Assembly: GCA_009746045.1 (NCBI GenBank)
Contig: RPFO01000026.1
Span: forward strand, 3,666,563-3,730,562
Length of the DNA: 64,000 nt
Reading direction: 5' to 3'
Source: Mesostigma viride
Taxonomy: Eukaryota; Streptophyta; Mesostigmatophyceae; Mesostigmatales; Mesostigmataceae
Positions 50,921 to 60,960 of the stretch are shown one piece after another. Below the pieces are notes generated by a model. The model saw only the letters and a program-made list of their open reading frames with translations. It was not told the DNA's origin and ran no database searches. Each line of letters starts with the position of its first letter. The first letter of the stretch is position 1. Position numbers and translations under genes: made by a program.

Positions 50921-51127
50921 CTAACGATGCCCTAGGGGAGCTGTCTGGCGTGTCTCGATCCCACGGGTTTGCACACGCGGGCGCTTCCCCACAGGGGGGG
51001 GCTCGTTGTCCTCTATGACCTGGGCCCACTTGGCCTTGTCCATCATCTTCTTCCAAATCACGGAGAGGCCTAGGCCCCCCATGTCCTCTACTAGCTGTTC
51101 TTTGAAGGTGCGGGCCTTATTGCTCAT
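50921..51127 (-). pseudogene. Probable LINE ORF2 C-terminal tail
   Basis: 68 codons with WKKMMDKAKWAQVIEDNEPP and PVGKRPRVQTRG. The same layout (Lys/Arg-Trp-x-x-Val, then Pro-rich, then Gly-x-Pro-Arg) appears at 52415-52636 minus (RKDRWQVVMKETTP) and in the repeats at 51.5 and 52.0 kb (KKRWQKIVQAHTPAPVGKP). I take these as variants of one LINE tail. Confidence 0.45.
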
Positions 51128-51298
51128 GAGCTAGGATATAGCTGGGCTACCCTCCCGCCTCGTCTGCCATTAATATATAGCTCGGTCACGACGCAGTCAC
51201 GTGCCTATTATAATTAATAAATTAATATAGCTCGGTCGAGATATTGATTATAGATCCCCATCTAGCTAGTGCATTACAAATTAAATGAAATTATAATA

Positions 51299-51548
51299 AC
51301 ATGACTCCGTTGGGAGATCATGCATGTAGCACATATTCCTCGCTGGATATGGGTGGAGGTGGGCGAAGCCGCGTAATCGAACTAACCTAACTCTAAGCAA
51401 TCTAGTCTAGAAAATCCTAACTAGCTACACTATACTCAGCAAAACGCCCCTTCCGCTATAGTTGGGGGGAGGGGGCTTGCCCACAGGGGCTGGCGTGTGA
51501 GCCTGGACAATCTTCTGCCACCTCTTCTTGTTCTGTATAGCAGTCCAA
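51299..51548. repeat. Dispersed LINE-tail repeat
   Basis: Starts AACATGACTCCGTTGGGAG and ends with CCACCTCTTCTTGTTCTG. Related to 51778-52035 in the same orientation, and to 50690-50880 and 53440-53590 inverted. Confidence 0.8.
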
Positions 51549-51777
51549 AGATTAAAGAGAGGGAGTGCATGCAGCTAGCTCGTTTTGAGGCATGATGCAT
51601 GCAGATAGTGTCGATCTTGTGTATATTATTATAATAGCTAGTATACTAGGATAAATTTTATGAGGTAAGTGACGCAACGTTGCGCACGACATATAAGCAT
51701 GTAGTAGTACTCCGTGGGTGCCATGTACGTACCTCTGTGCATGGCACACAAAATTATAATATTAAAAAATATATTAT

Positions 51778-52035
51778 AACATGACTCCGTAGGGAGATCA
51801 TGTAGCCCGTATTCCCTTGCTTGATGGATGGAGGTGAGCGAAGCCGCGAAACTGGCCGGTACGTAACTAAGCTAATTACTCTAAGCTAATCTAGAAAATT
51901 TATCCTAACTACTCTACTACTCAGCAAAGCGCCCGGCCTTCCTCCTGCAGGGGGGGGGGGGGGGCTTGCCCACAGGGGCTGGCGTGTGAGCCTGGACAAT
52001 GGTCTGCCACCTCTTCTTGTTCTGCATAGCAGCCC
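51778..52035. repeat. Dispersed LINE-tail repeat
   Basis: Second direct copy of 51299-51548, with a G15-16 run near 51948. Confidence 0.8.
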
Positions 52036-52414
52036 AATTAAGTAAGAGAGAGGGAGGAAATGTGGTGTTCAAACGGGGCTGGGACCACTGGGTCGGCCAG
52101 CAACATCTGGGGATAGGTCATGGCAGGTTTACCAATCTTTCTAGGAATCATCCTAGCTTGGGGCCAGGCCAGGTCAGGATATGCGCCCCTGGCTGGCCAA
52201 GCAGCTGGGGGCCGGCCAGACCGAGGGCGGTGTCTACCTGACTGGTGGTGCGAGCAAGATCGGTTCCTGCAAATGCTATTCTACGCTGCCTAATCTCGTC
52301 CAAAATGCGATATTAATTAATTAATAGACATGCACGTGACTGCGTCACGTCGGTGAGCGTCAGTGGCAGGGGAACATGGGATGGAATGAATGATGTAAGC
52401 TATCTAGGTCCTAG

Positions 52415-52636
52415 TTACAGGGTTGTGGGCACCACGGCCCGAATCGCTATGAATGTCATATCCGCGGTCACACGCGGGGCTCCCGCAGACTTGGGGGTGG
52501 TCTCCTTCATCACTACTTGCCATCTATCCTTGCGTACCATCTTCTGCCTCCGTATTACAGACAAACCAGGAGGCTGCCCGGGTGCCGAGCCCGTCACGTC
52601 TAGGCCGGTAGCACATGTCCATGCCGAGTCTATCAC
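52415..52636 (-). pseudogene. Probable LINE ORF2 C-terminal tail
   Basis: Contains VIRRQKMVRKDRWQVVMKET and GAPRVTADMT, like the fragment at 50921-51127. No RT motif in it; a piece of LINE RT lies 250 bases away at 52890. Confidence 0.4.
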
Positions 52637-52889
52637 GAAAAGTCCATGGGTCGGGCGGCCCTGCCGCGCGCGGCCTGGGGCACGCCAGGTGAGGACATAA
52701 CGCCCAGGCTGGGCAGGCTTGGTGCCAGCTGGTCTATCAGATGTGTCTACCTGATCTGTGCGGGCCAGGTGCCCCGGGCTAGGCCCAAGCGCCTGTGCCT
52801 ACTAATAACGTGGGAAACATAGGGCAAATCAGCGTACAGATCCTCATTACGAATGTGCAAACCAAAGGGAAGGTAAAGGCCTTGCGCAG

Positions 52890-52990
52890 CCGATCTTGGT
52901 GACGTTGCCGTCGAGTCGTTGCTCCAGCTCCTGAGTCAGAGTCCAGGTCTCGGCGCCGTAGGTCAGGATCGTCAGAATGACGACCTAACT
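52890..52990 (-). pseudogene. LINE RT C-terminal fragment
   Basis: Minus strand codes VVILTILTYGAETWTLTQ and LEQRLDGNVTKIG, the same segment as VLTVLTYGAKA...LDGTVCRM in the LINE at 42.5 kb. YGAETW is a widespread LINE motif past the RT thumb. Confidence 0.75.
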
Positions 52991-53439
52991 AAGTAACACA
53001 TACGTCGTTAGAGCCTTTCCACATATGGTGACGAATGCGCGCGAATTAGGAGGACTCGGATTGGTCCGGACCGCAGTTCCAGGCTCGAGGTCTAACTAAT
53101 TATAGGCGCGGCGAATAATAATAATTAGCGGTGAATTCCTGGTGAATTTATCAGGACCTCCTTTCCACAACCAGATCCGATCCGTACCGTCCTGGCGCTT
53201 TCTTCGCCGGTTTCAACAACTCAACCTACCTTTCTTGACCCTCATAATTCTGACTGGAACTGGCCGGAACTGCTTTTTTCGAGTTGCAGGAGTTCCACCC
53301 CAGTTCCGGTCGAATTAGCGGTCGCATCCAATTATTATAGCGGTCTAATTGGACGGTCAAATGTGGAAACCTCTAGTTCCGGAACCGACTGAATTAGGAC
53401 CCTAACCCCCCGGAACTAACGAATGTGGAAACGGCCTTA

Positions 53440-53590
53440 GAAACCCTACACTCGGCTATAGTGTAGTTAGGATTTTCTATACTAGATAGCTTAGAGTTAG
53501 CTTAGTTTGATTACGTAAGCGGCTTCGCCCTGCACCTCCACCCACCCAGCAAGGAATATGTGATACATGATCTCCCAACGGATAAACCCT
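53440..53590. repeat. Dispersed LINE-tail repeat, inverted partial copy
   Basis: Inverse of the first part of 51299-51548: GCGGCTTCGCCC, CACCTCCACCCA, AGCAAGGAATATGTG, GATCTCCCAACGG. Confidence 0.7.
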
Positions 53591-53599
53591 TAGTCCGAA

Positions 53600-54930
53600 A
53601 AGTGTATCTGATCACATACACTTTGACTTAACGTAATAAACCACGTAATTCCCGGAGCGCCGCGCCACCCGTGACGGAGGGAAGTTGTCCGGTGGGTCTG
53701 GGAACACTTAGGGACGAAGGTGGTGCATAGGTTTGGGGGGGTTATTCGCCATAGCTTGGTAATTACAACGTGCATTGAGAAAGTATCACGTGACTTTGGC
53801 GGGAAATTTTCACTCGCGCGCGCGCGTAACGAGATATGGCTGCCAACGTGCCGCTATCAGGGAAATTTGCGTCTCGCGGCTAGAAACGGTTTAGAATGTT
53901 GCTCAGAATGATGATGCGTGATTTTTGTAGGTCAGGCATGGCCAGATTTTTAGGATTGGGAAAATACAGGTAGGAAAATACTGCCTTCTTGGTCGTCAGT
54001 GCCAGACAACTCATCGCCTATCATATGTTGATTTTCTCCTTATGGCCGGGCAGTCTGCGCCAGCCCGAGCATCCAGGTTTGCTACGGGATGTCCCCTGCA
54101 GCATTTGCTGCGAATGCGGACGCATTTATATGTCATCTTTGAACGAAACATCAACCTGGTAATCATAAAGGATGCATGCATGATGCGGCTATGGCGGCCT
54201 GTGCCCGTAGAGCCACGGTATCTGTGAGTTATGGTGGTCCCGGCCAGCGGACCCCGGGCAGGACATGAACGAGCTGGGTACGACAACGTATTTGCGTGTT
54301 GTTTGCAGCGGAATTCGTCTCCCATGCATTATATATGACGATTTTATCTTTGCATATTTCAGCAAGCTTTCATGCCTGTTGTAGAGCGTGGTTTCAGCCC
54401 TGAAAGTGCCCAGTTTATGGCATATCTTTGGAGTGTATCATTCCGTTAGTGCAGGTAGGCAACGTGTTTGTATTCCAGCACTTTTGGCGGCATTTTATAG
54501 CTTTTTATAATGCATTATTGTGTTGCATGTCATAGATAGCTGTTTACACGCGCGTAACCCACACACATATATGAGCACGTTATATAGAGGTAATGGGTTA
54601 TCCGGGTGGTCTGACCCAAGGAAACCCCCATTGGACTATCCAACTAAGTTGTCCAATGTTGGTATTGAGGTTCCCTACCCTCCCTGGGAAAAAAGTGGGG
54701 GGTAAACTTTTCCTTGGGGAAAAAAGATCGTCTTTTGGCCAACTTTGGCTAGAGCTATCATCCAAATGCTTTGATAAAGCCATGGTATTATTGCATATTC
54801 TGAAAGCCCTTGAAGTGTAGATACTCCTAGCATCTTGGTTGGGGGTATTTGGAGTTGTGGCCTGTGAGTTATGATTTTTTTCATTTTCAGGGGTATGAAA
54901 GTGCCAAAAATGGGTCAGCGGACTATCTAT
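53600..54930. other. Non-coding stretch
   Basis: No gene recognised on either strand. Before it, 53000-53400 is likewise non-coding. Confidence 0.4.
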
Positions 54931-55367
54931 GGGTTAATTAATTAATTAATAAGCACGTGACTACGTCACGTGGGTGCCAATACAGAGTAAAGGAACCTTC
55001 AACCCTATATACACAGCGAGAAGGAGGGAGGCCGGGCGCCCTAGCTTCTCTCACTGCCGCAGGTGGGCAGGCCACAGAGCGCTCTCTCCACGGCATGGTG
55101 CATCATGCCGGGGCGCAACACTGCTGTGGGTGCAATACAACCAGTGCAATACCATAGGTAGGCTGACGCATAGCTTATGCTACAAATGTGAGACCTGTGG
55201 GCTCAAGACGTCGGCTAATTAAGGCGCAAGCTGATGGCCACAAGGTGCCAGAGCTAATTGAAGGTACTATAACGCTGTGCGCTAATATCGTTTCAAGTGC
55301 TGTAATGCCTAAGCTATCCGGCCATCATCGATTGCCCCCATCTAGACAACTAGCTGGAGTACGTGCT

Positions 55368-56866
55368 CTATCCCGGGCCGGAAGCCCGGGGGGGCTTCCA
55401 CAGTTTCTTGTTGACATAGAGGTCCCCGCCCCGCCAGTACACTTGGGGCTTCTCGGGGTTGGTCTTGTGGCGGATGTAGTCGGGCCACTGATCGCGGCGT
55501 TGCTGCTGCTGGGCTGGCGTCAGGTCGTCGTCAAGCGACCAGGAGGTGTCCACCAGCTTCTTGCGGCGAGAGAGGAACCGAACTCGGGCTGTACGTGATG
55601 TCGCTGAAGGTGAGGACCACTGGAGGGGGCCCAGCCTTGGCCCGTGGATGGGGCAGGCGATAGGCGCCCTGCAGTGCCGCACCTGGCAGCCATGCATGCA
55701 CGCCAAGAGCTGTTTCTTAATTCAGCTCGTCGAGAAGAGAGTCTGGGGTCTCCTCCGGCGGCATGTCGAAGCGCCTGAGGATGACCCGGCAGCGGCGACG
55801 GTCGCGGTCAGCGGCCTCGCGGCGCGTGTCTTCCAGCTCCTGGAGCTTGGTGGTGATGGCCGGCGGTCGTGGTAGAGGATGCCTGGCTCTTGAGCAGGTC
55901 CGCCCAGGAGGCGCGAGTCGAGGGGTCATCGCTAGCCCTACCAGCAGGTTGGGCGGCGATGGTGGCCGTTCGCTCGGCGATCTCGGGGACCTGTGTGGCC
56001 AGGGCGTCTACCTTCAATGGTAGCAACTGCCTCAAGTTTCACGGTGCATGCCTTGCCCGACTCGGCCTTCCACCTGGTTAAGGTGGGTGGTCACAGTGGC
56101 TGTGGCCTCGGAAACTTTGGTGGCAATGTGCTCTTGCGTAGCAGTAAACTGAGGCTGGAGCTGAAGTGCGACTCTGGCTTCAATGTTGTTGACCTTGGCC
56201 GAGAGAGTGTTGAGTGGGCCGTCAGGCGCGTTCATGCAGGGCGGCGAGCTGCTCAGCCATCGGCGCCAGCTGCTCCGCCACTGCAGCTCGGATGGAGTCC
56301 GTGCTGCAGGGGGGGCCGGTGCTGCTCTGCGGGGATGCTGCAGCTGCTGTGGCTGCCCGTCTGCGCTCATGCAGGAGGCTCCTGAGGCCAGCGCAGCCAA
56401 TCTGGGTGATGTCCGGGGCGTCGCAGCGCAGGTAGCTGCACATGATGACTGCCTTCAACTACGCCTCGGGTTCTTGAAGCAGCCATTCCCAGGCGGGCTT
56501 GGTGACCTTGTCGCCAGGGGTACTAGGCAGGAAAAGTTCGTCATGGCGGGCCGGCCAGGAACTTGAAATAACATCGTCACATTGTTCCTTCGTGAGCGAA
56601 AAGATTTCCAAGATGCAAAAATCCCGCTGGCCGGCGCCGAAGCGGCGGACATCCCATTTGGTATGGGAAGTTCGGGTTTTCTTGGGAATGGGCGACGAAT
56701 TTGGTGTAGAGCATTGCGTCGAGGGAGGCAGACCGGGGGGGAGAGCTTCGATCAGCGCGAAAAGGTTGGCGTCCGCAGGAGTTGATGTCGCACGTGCTGC
56801 TCGCGACGGGAATGCCGACGACAGCTGAATTTGCTTGTCAAGGCTGCGTTTTGGTGGCATTTTCAA
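55368..56866 (-). pseudogene. L1 ORF1p-like gene, frameshifted
   Basis: Pieces in order down the minus strand: start at 56866 (MKMPPKRSLDKQIQLSSAFP) with WDVRRFGAGQRDFCILEIF; a helical, Gln/Ala/Val-rich middle at 56032-56400 (LSAKVNNIEARVALQLQ); SWADLLKSQ near 55900; RCRVILRRFDMPPEE near 55770 (RRM start); and SLDDDLTPAQQQQRRDQWP, then VYWRGGDLYV near 55420 (C-terminal domain). At least four frame changes. It is the better preserved copy of the gene at 24995-26192 and shows its N-terminus. Confidence 0.7.
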
Positions 56867-56944
56867 AATGCTGCGTTACGTACAGCCGTAACCGATTATA
56901 CTAGCAGATGCGTCTTGAAAAGACGCATCTGATGCAAGTAGTCG

Positions 56945-57682
56945 GAGTAAAATTGGCTCCAGAGTTCTCAATTCTCAAATTCTCAGAGGGCGGGGGCCGA
57001 GATTAATTAAGAGGTACCTTGAAATGAAATAAGAGGCATGACTCTATCGAGATATATGTTCGGACGCGAATTTCTATTGGCGTGAATTTGTAGTATTGTA
57101 CGAAAACATATCGAGGGTGACGGAATGAAGGATTTATGTTCCAATTCAATTCAATGCACTACGGTATTGGACGGAGTTCCCGGTCTGCCAAGCGGATTTT
57201 GGATCTCACGTTCAGAAAAGGGCTTGGGTACACGACGCGGCGCGACGTACGTTGTAAAATGGCTCGCAGAAAAGGAACCTTGGCGACTGTTTGGCGCCGC
57301 GTCGGTCATGGCGTTGTGTTCTCCGTTGGATCTGCATCTACGGCGTTCGTGGGTTGTTTCGAAACCCGGTCGATGAGATTTTACGGAGAAGTCGGGTATA
57401 TAAGTGATCTTTGTTGTTTCCTTGATATAGGTAACGCTTTTTTGACCAAGCGGTGAAAATATAGGAGTCGGAGTAAACTAAGTGCCTGACACGTTGTCGA
57501 ACAGTACTACAAGTTAACGCCAATAGAAACTCGCCTCCTAAAATATATCTGGATAGAAGCATGCCTCTTATTTAATTTCAAGGTACCTCTTATTTAATCT
57601 CTCAGCTCGGGCGGCGCCCTCCGAGAACTTGAGAACTTGAGAATTTGAGAACTGGCCTCGAGGTAGTCGGGGTAAAATTGGC
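56945..57682. repeat. Foldback element with ~170-bp inverted arms
   Basis: Left arm (about 56960-57110) and right arm (about 57500-57655, inverse) share GAGAATTTGAGAA-type words, AAGAGGTACCTTGAAAT, AATAAGAGGCATG and TTTCTATTGGCGT. The unit is bracketed by near-identical direct copies of TAGTCGGRGTAAAATTGGCT at about 56939 and 57663. The inner ~390 bp has no recognisable gene. Confidence 0.7.
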
Positions 57683-58139
57683 TCTAAAGTAGCCTGACTG
57701 AATTTGGGGCTCAGACGCAAAAGTTCTGAGCTCCGCCGTCAGCCATGTCCGCTCGTGGCTCGATCGTGGCGTTACTTACGAGTCATGCCATAATTTAATT
57801 TAATTTTTTAATGGCCGGGCATGCAAGGATCAAGCCTGGCAGCGTACATACAACCGGTACAACAAGGTGTTACACATATGCTCCCAACGGAGATACATTG
57901 TTAATTGATTAATGAAGAAATTAGTTAATTAGTCATCAATTGTTGTATTGCAACCACGTACAGTGTTGCATGCGCCCCGGCACCCTGCATGCTGCCGCAG
58001 TAGCAGGGGCTGCCGCGCGGCATGTGGAGAGGGAGCTCGATCTGTGGCAGTGAGATCGAGAAGCTCAGGTCCCGGGCCCCCTCCTTCTCATTAAGTGTAT
58101 ATGGGGGCTGAAGGTTCCTTTACTCTATATATTGGCACC

Positions 58140-58919
58140 TGTAACGACTAAAAATGATCATCAACATCATCCACAGTCCAATATGAAAGATCTTTTACCT
58201 GGGTTGCTTTCCTGAGTCGCAGAACTTCAAGTATCCGAGCAACGTTGAGATGGAGATTCCACAGCACGTGATTTAGGGAATCACAACCCCTTGTAGACAC
58301 AAAGACAAGCTCGTGTATAGACGACCTCTGTGGAACTGAAGGACGTCTATAGCCAAGGGGCTCTTATGGATGGACAACAAAGACAAGCTTTATTATACCA
58401 TGGTGAATCAAAACCAACGTAAACAACAATGGCGACCCCACGTCCTTGATATCGACGTGCTTGTCGAACTTGCTCCAACCTTAGCCTGAAGAGAACCAAT
58501 CAGAACCATGGGATTCTATACAAGATCTTCGTATCCATCCTAGTCACACAGAACAAAACAACACCACACACAGCCTGGCAGAATCTTTCCATGAGATCCT
58601 AAATCTGTCGTAAGCACTGAAGTCCCAAAGGAGCATTTAAGACTCAATAGTACCAACTAACAAACTACAACCCCACGTGGATCAGGCCACGACCAATGAG
58701 GGCTCCTATCAGTAGTATCAGCCAACAAACTACAACCCTACGTGGATCAGGCCACGACCAATGAGGGTTCCTATCAGTTGGTTGACAAAGTATCAGCTCC
58801 AAGTACCGTCGTCTTAGAAACCTCATAACTTTCTCAATACTGATCCAAAAGTCCTCAAATAAAAGCCAAACATTCACAAAACAAAGGATGTAACAACAAA
58901 GTCATTTTTGCTTGTTACA
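58140..58919 (-). repeat. 3' LTR of element D (same family as element B)
   Basis: 780 bp, TGTAACGAC...TTGTTACA. On the minus strand it is preceded by a polypurine tract, TTTTGAGGGGGAGATA (58920-58935). A 65-bp tandem duplication at about 58655-58784 carries the ACGTGGATCAGGCCACGACC block that the element B LTR has once. Confidence 0.82.
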
Positions 58920-59278
58920 TATCTCCCCCTCAAAACTGGACCTCCCAGGTCCAATAGCCAACTCTTGAAGGCAGAGGAACATTGAACAGAAATCCACCAT
59001 CTCTTGGGAAAAGCAGATGGGTTTTTACATCCCTGGAAACAGGGCCTCCTATCTCATAAACATCTAGTCACAGGTTTCTACAGCAGACAAGTCACTACCT
59101 CATCTACTATAAATCCAGATAAACACATCTCATAATACAAGGTCTTCCATTCAGCATCCTGGAACCTGGAACTCTGGACTGGAACATCAGAACTGGACTG
59201 GAGCCCCCCCATCATCCATCCTGGAATCCCCCCCTCACACCACAATCCAAAGCCCCCTTTCCTTCTCAGCCCTGTTCC

Positions 59279-60092
59279 TCACAGGCTATACCAATCCCCA
59301 TTCAGGCCATCCTTGCCCTTGAGTCCACACATGGGAAACTGCTCCACCATGTGGGCCAACTCTGGCCAGTTCCTGCTGACCTGCAACACCACGCAAGTCT
59401 CAGCAGCTCCTGCCACCATCTGGGCAGCATAGCGAAGGCATGCCCCTGGATAGGAGAGGAGCACCACAGACTGACTCTCAGGGTCCATCACCCAAGTAGA
59501 GGACGTCTTGTGCCTGCTCACCCATGATCTGTACGCCCACCAGAACTGCAGAAAGGTCTTGACCACCGACCACTTAGCACCTATCAGAGGCACCAGCACC
59601 CTTAGTGGCGTCTGACGGACCTTAAGTTCCACAGTGTACTTGGGCAACCCTGGATTGCAAAAGAGGTTAGAAGTCTCCAAAGGAAAACACCTTCTGGCAG
59701 AGCTGGAGGAAGAAGGAACCAAATCAAAGTCACCCTTCTGAACTGAAAACTCCAACAGCTCCATGTAGGAAGCCTCTCCCATACTCACTGGCTGCAACTG
59801 AGTAAATGCCTCCTTCAAGGCCTCAGGTAAGGCTGCCAGCATGACCGGCCCCTCAGCAGGCCTCATGTCAATCTCAGGTCCTGGTGACAATGCATACATC
59901 CTATGCAGCAGATGAGCCACAAAAAGGGGAGCCACTCTCATACAGGCTTGTGTGCAGCTGAGATAGGACCTCCTCCACATAGCCTTCAGAGCTCACCTCC
60001 CCCTCCTCTCTGTTGAGTGCAGCCAACGCCTTGGCCAAAGTCTCATAGTGGTCACAGGGGCCCGTGCAGTTCCTATGATCCACATAGGCCAC
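59279..60092 (-). pseudogene. Unidentified ORF of element D
   Basis: One frameshift near 59930 (C4T5 run) separates 60092-59935 (MAYVDHRNCTGPCDHYETLA, then an acidic helix) from 59930-59279 (LLHRMYALSPGPEID to GLNGDWYSL). Joined length is about 270 residues. It has aromatic and hydrophobic segments (FLQFWWAYRSWVSRH, SVVLLSYPGACLRYAAQM) but no protease, RT, integrase or zinc knuckle motif. It lies between a leader resembling the element B primer-site region (GGAGGTTTCTACCTTGG, minus strand, 60105-60122) and the polypurine tract, so it may be the only gene of a short, non-autonomous LTR element. Confidence 0.5.
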
Positions 60093-60840
60093 TCAGCAGC
60101 ACCAAGGTAGAAACCTCCAGGTATATACTATTGGTCTGGTACACGAAGACGTGCATGCAGAACATGACCCACGTGTCTTAATCATACCAGGAATCAAGCC
60201 CTAGGTGAACCACTCCATATGTCGAGGGTACAACACAGAAGTCACTCTCCATGTGCCATCCAAGCTCAGATCCCCTCAACCATCCTCAGAAACTGGTCAC
60301 CAAAATCTGGATGTCATCTCAGCTTAGTCCAACCAAACTCCCACCAGAGTCCATCCCACTCAACTCAGATCCCCGTCGGATTCAATGAGTCCACATGAAT
60401 CCAAGAAGGAGTAAACAGGATCAAGGCACCTAAGCCAAACAAGGCGAGGCCACTCCATGTTCTGGGACACCACCCTCCCTCAGCTAGAGTCCACGGGTGA
60501 AAGACAAGCCTGACATTCCCAGGGATAACGGGTCATCCACAGGGATCCATGCCACGAATACTGACAACTCTCACTGCTTGATCAGGGCAGGAAGCAGAGT
60601 GTCATGTAGCAAGGCTAACCCTCTATACAGCCAACCCCCCATAACTAACTGGGCTGCCAGGGTCCAAGGCTCATCAAAGCTAGTCACCACAGCACACCCA
60701 AAGATTCCAGCCCTTCTCAAGGGAAGAGGTAGTCAGGGACAGATGCTGTATCACCACAACAGAGTGGCAGGTAACCGAGCCATAATAAATCCCCAATCCA
60801 TCCCAACTGGGGACCTCCCTCAGATCACCAACAGGTCATA

Positions 60841-60960
60841 GCAGGCTGGGTGGATTCCAAGAATGCTCAATCCTAACACAGGGGCTGGCGTGAGCTTCTG
60901 CTGCAGCAAGTCCAAGGCCTGCTGACACCCGTCAGTCCACGCAAACTGGAACGAGGAAAC
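60841..60960 (-). pseudogene. pol: Gypsy pol fragment (RT-RNase H connection)
   Basis: FQFAWTDGCQQALDLLQQKL followed by TPAPVLGL is the connection motif between RT and RNase H in Gypsy elements (compare FEWTAACQQAFDVLKQKLTT in element B). Flanking codons are not recognisable, so this is a relic. Confidence 0.7.

Larger units (their letters stand above)
54940..58139 (-). mobile_element. L1-ORF1-like gene unit with inverted flanks, copy 2
   Basis: The left flank (54945-55160) reads GTGGGTGCCAATACAGAG, TAAAGGAACCTTCA, CCTATATACAC, GAGAAGGAGGG, CGGCATG and GGTGCAATACAACC. The right flank (57935-58139), read on the minus strand, has the same words in the same order (GGTGCCAATATATAGAG, TAAAGGAACCTTCAG, CCATATACAC, GAGAAGGAGGG, GGTTGCAATACAAC). 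Between them lie the broken ORF1-like gene and a foldback element. The right end abuts an LTR starting at 58140. Related to 24550-26660. Confidence 0.6.
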
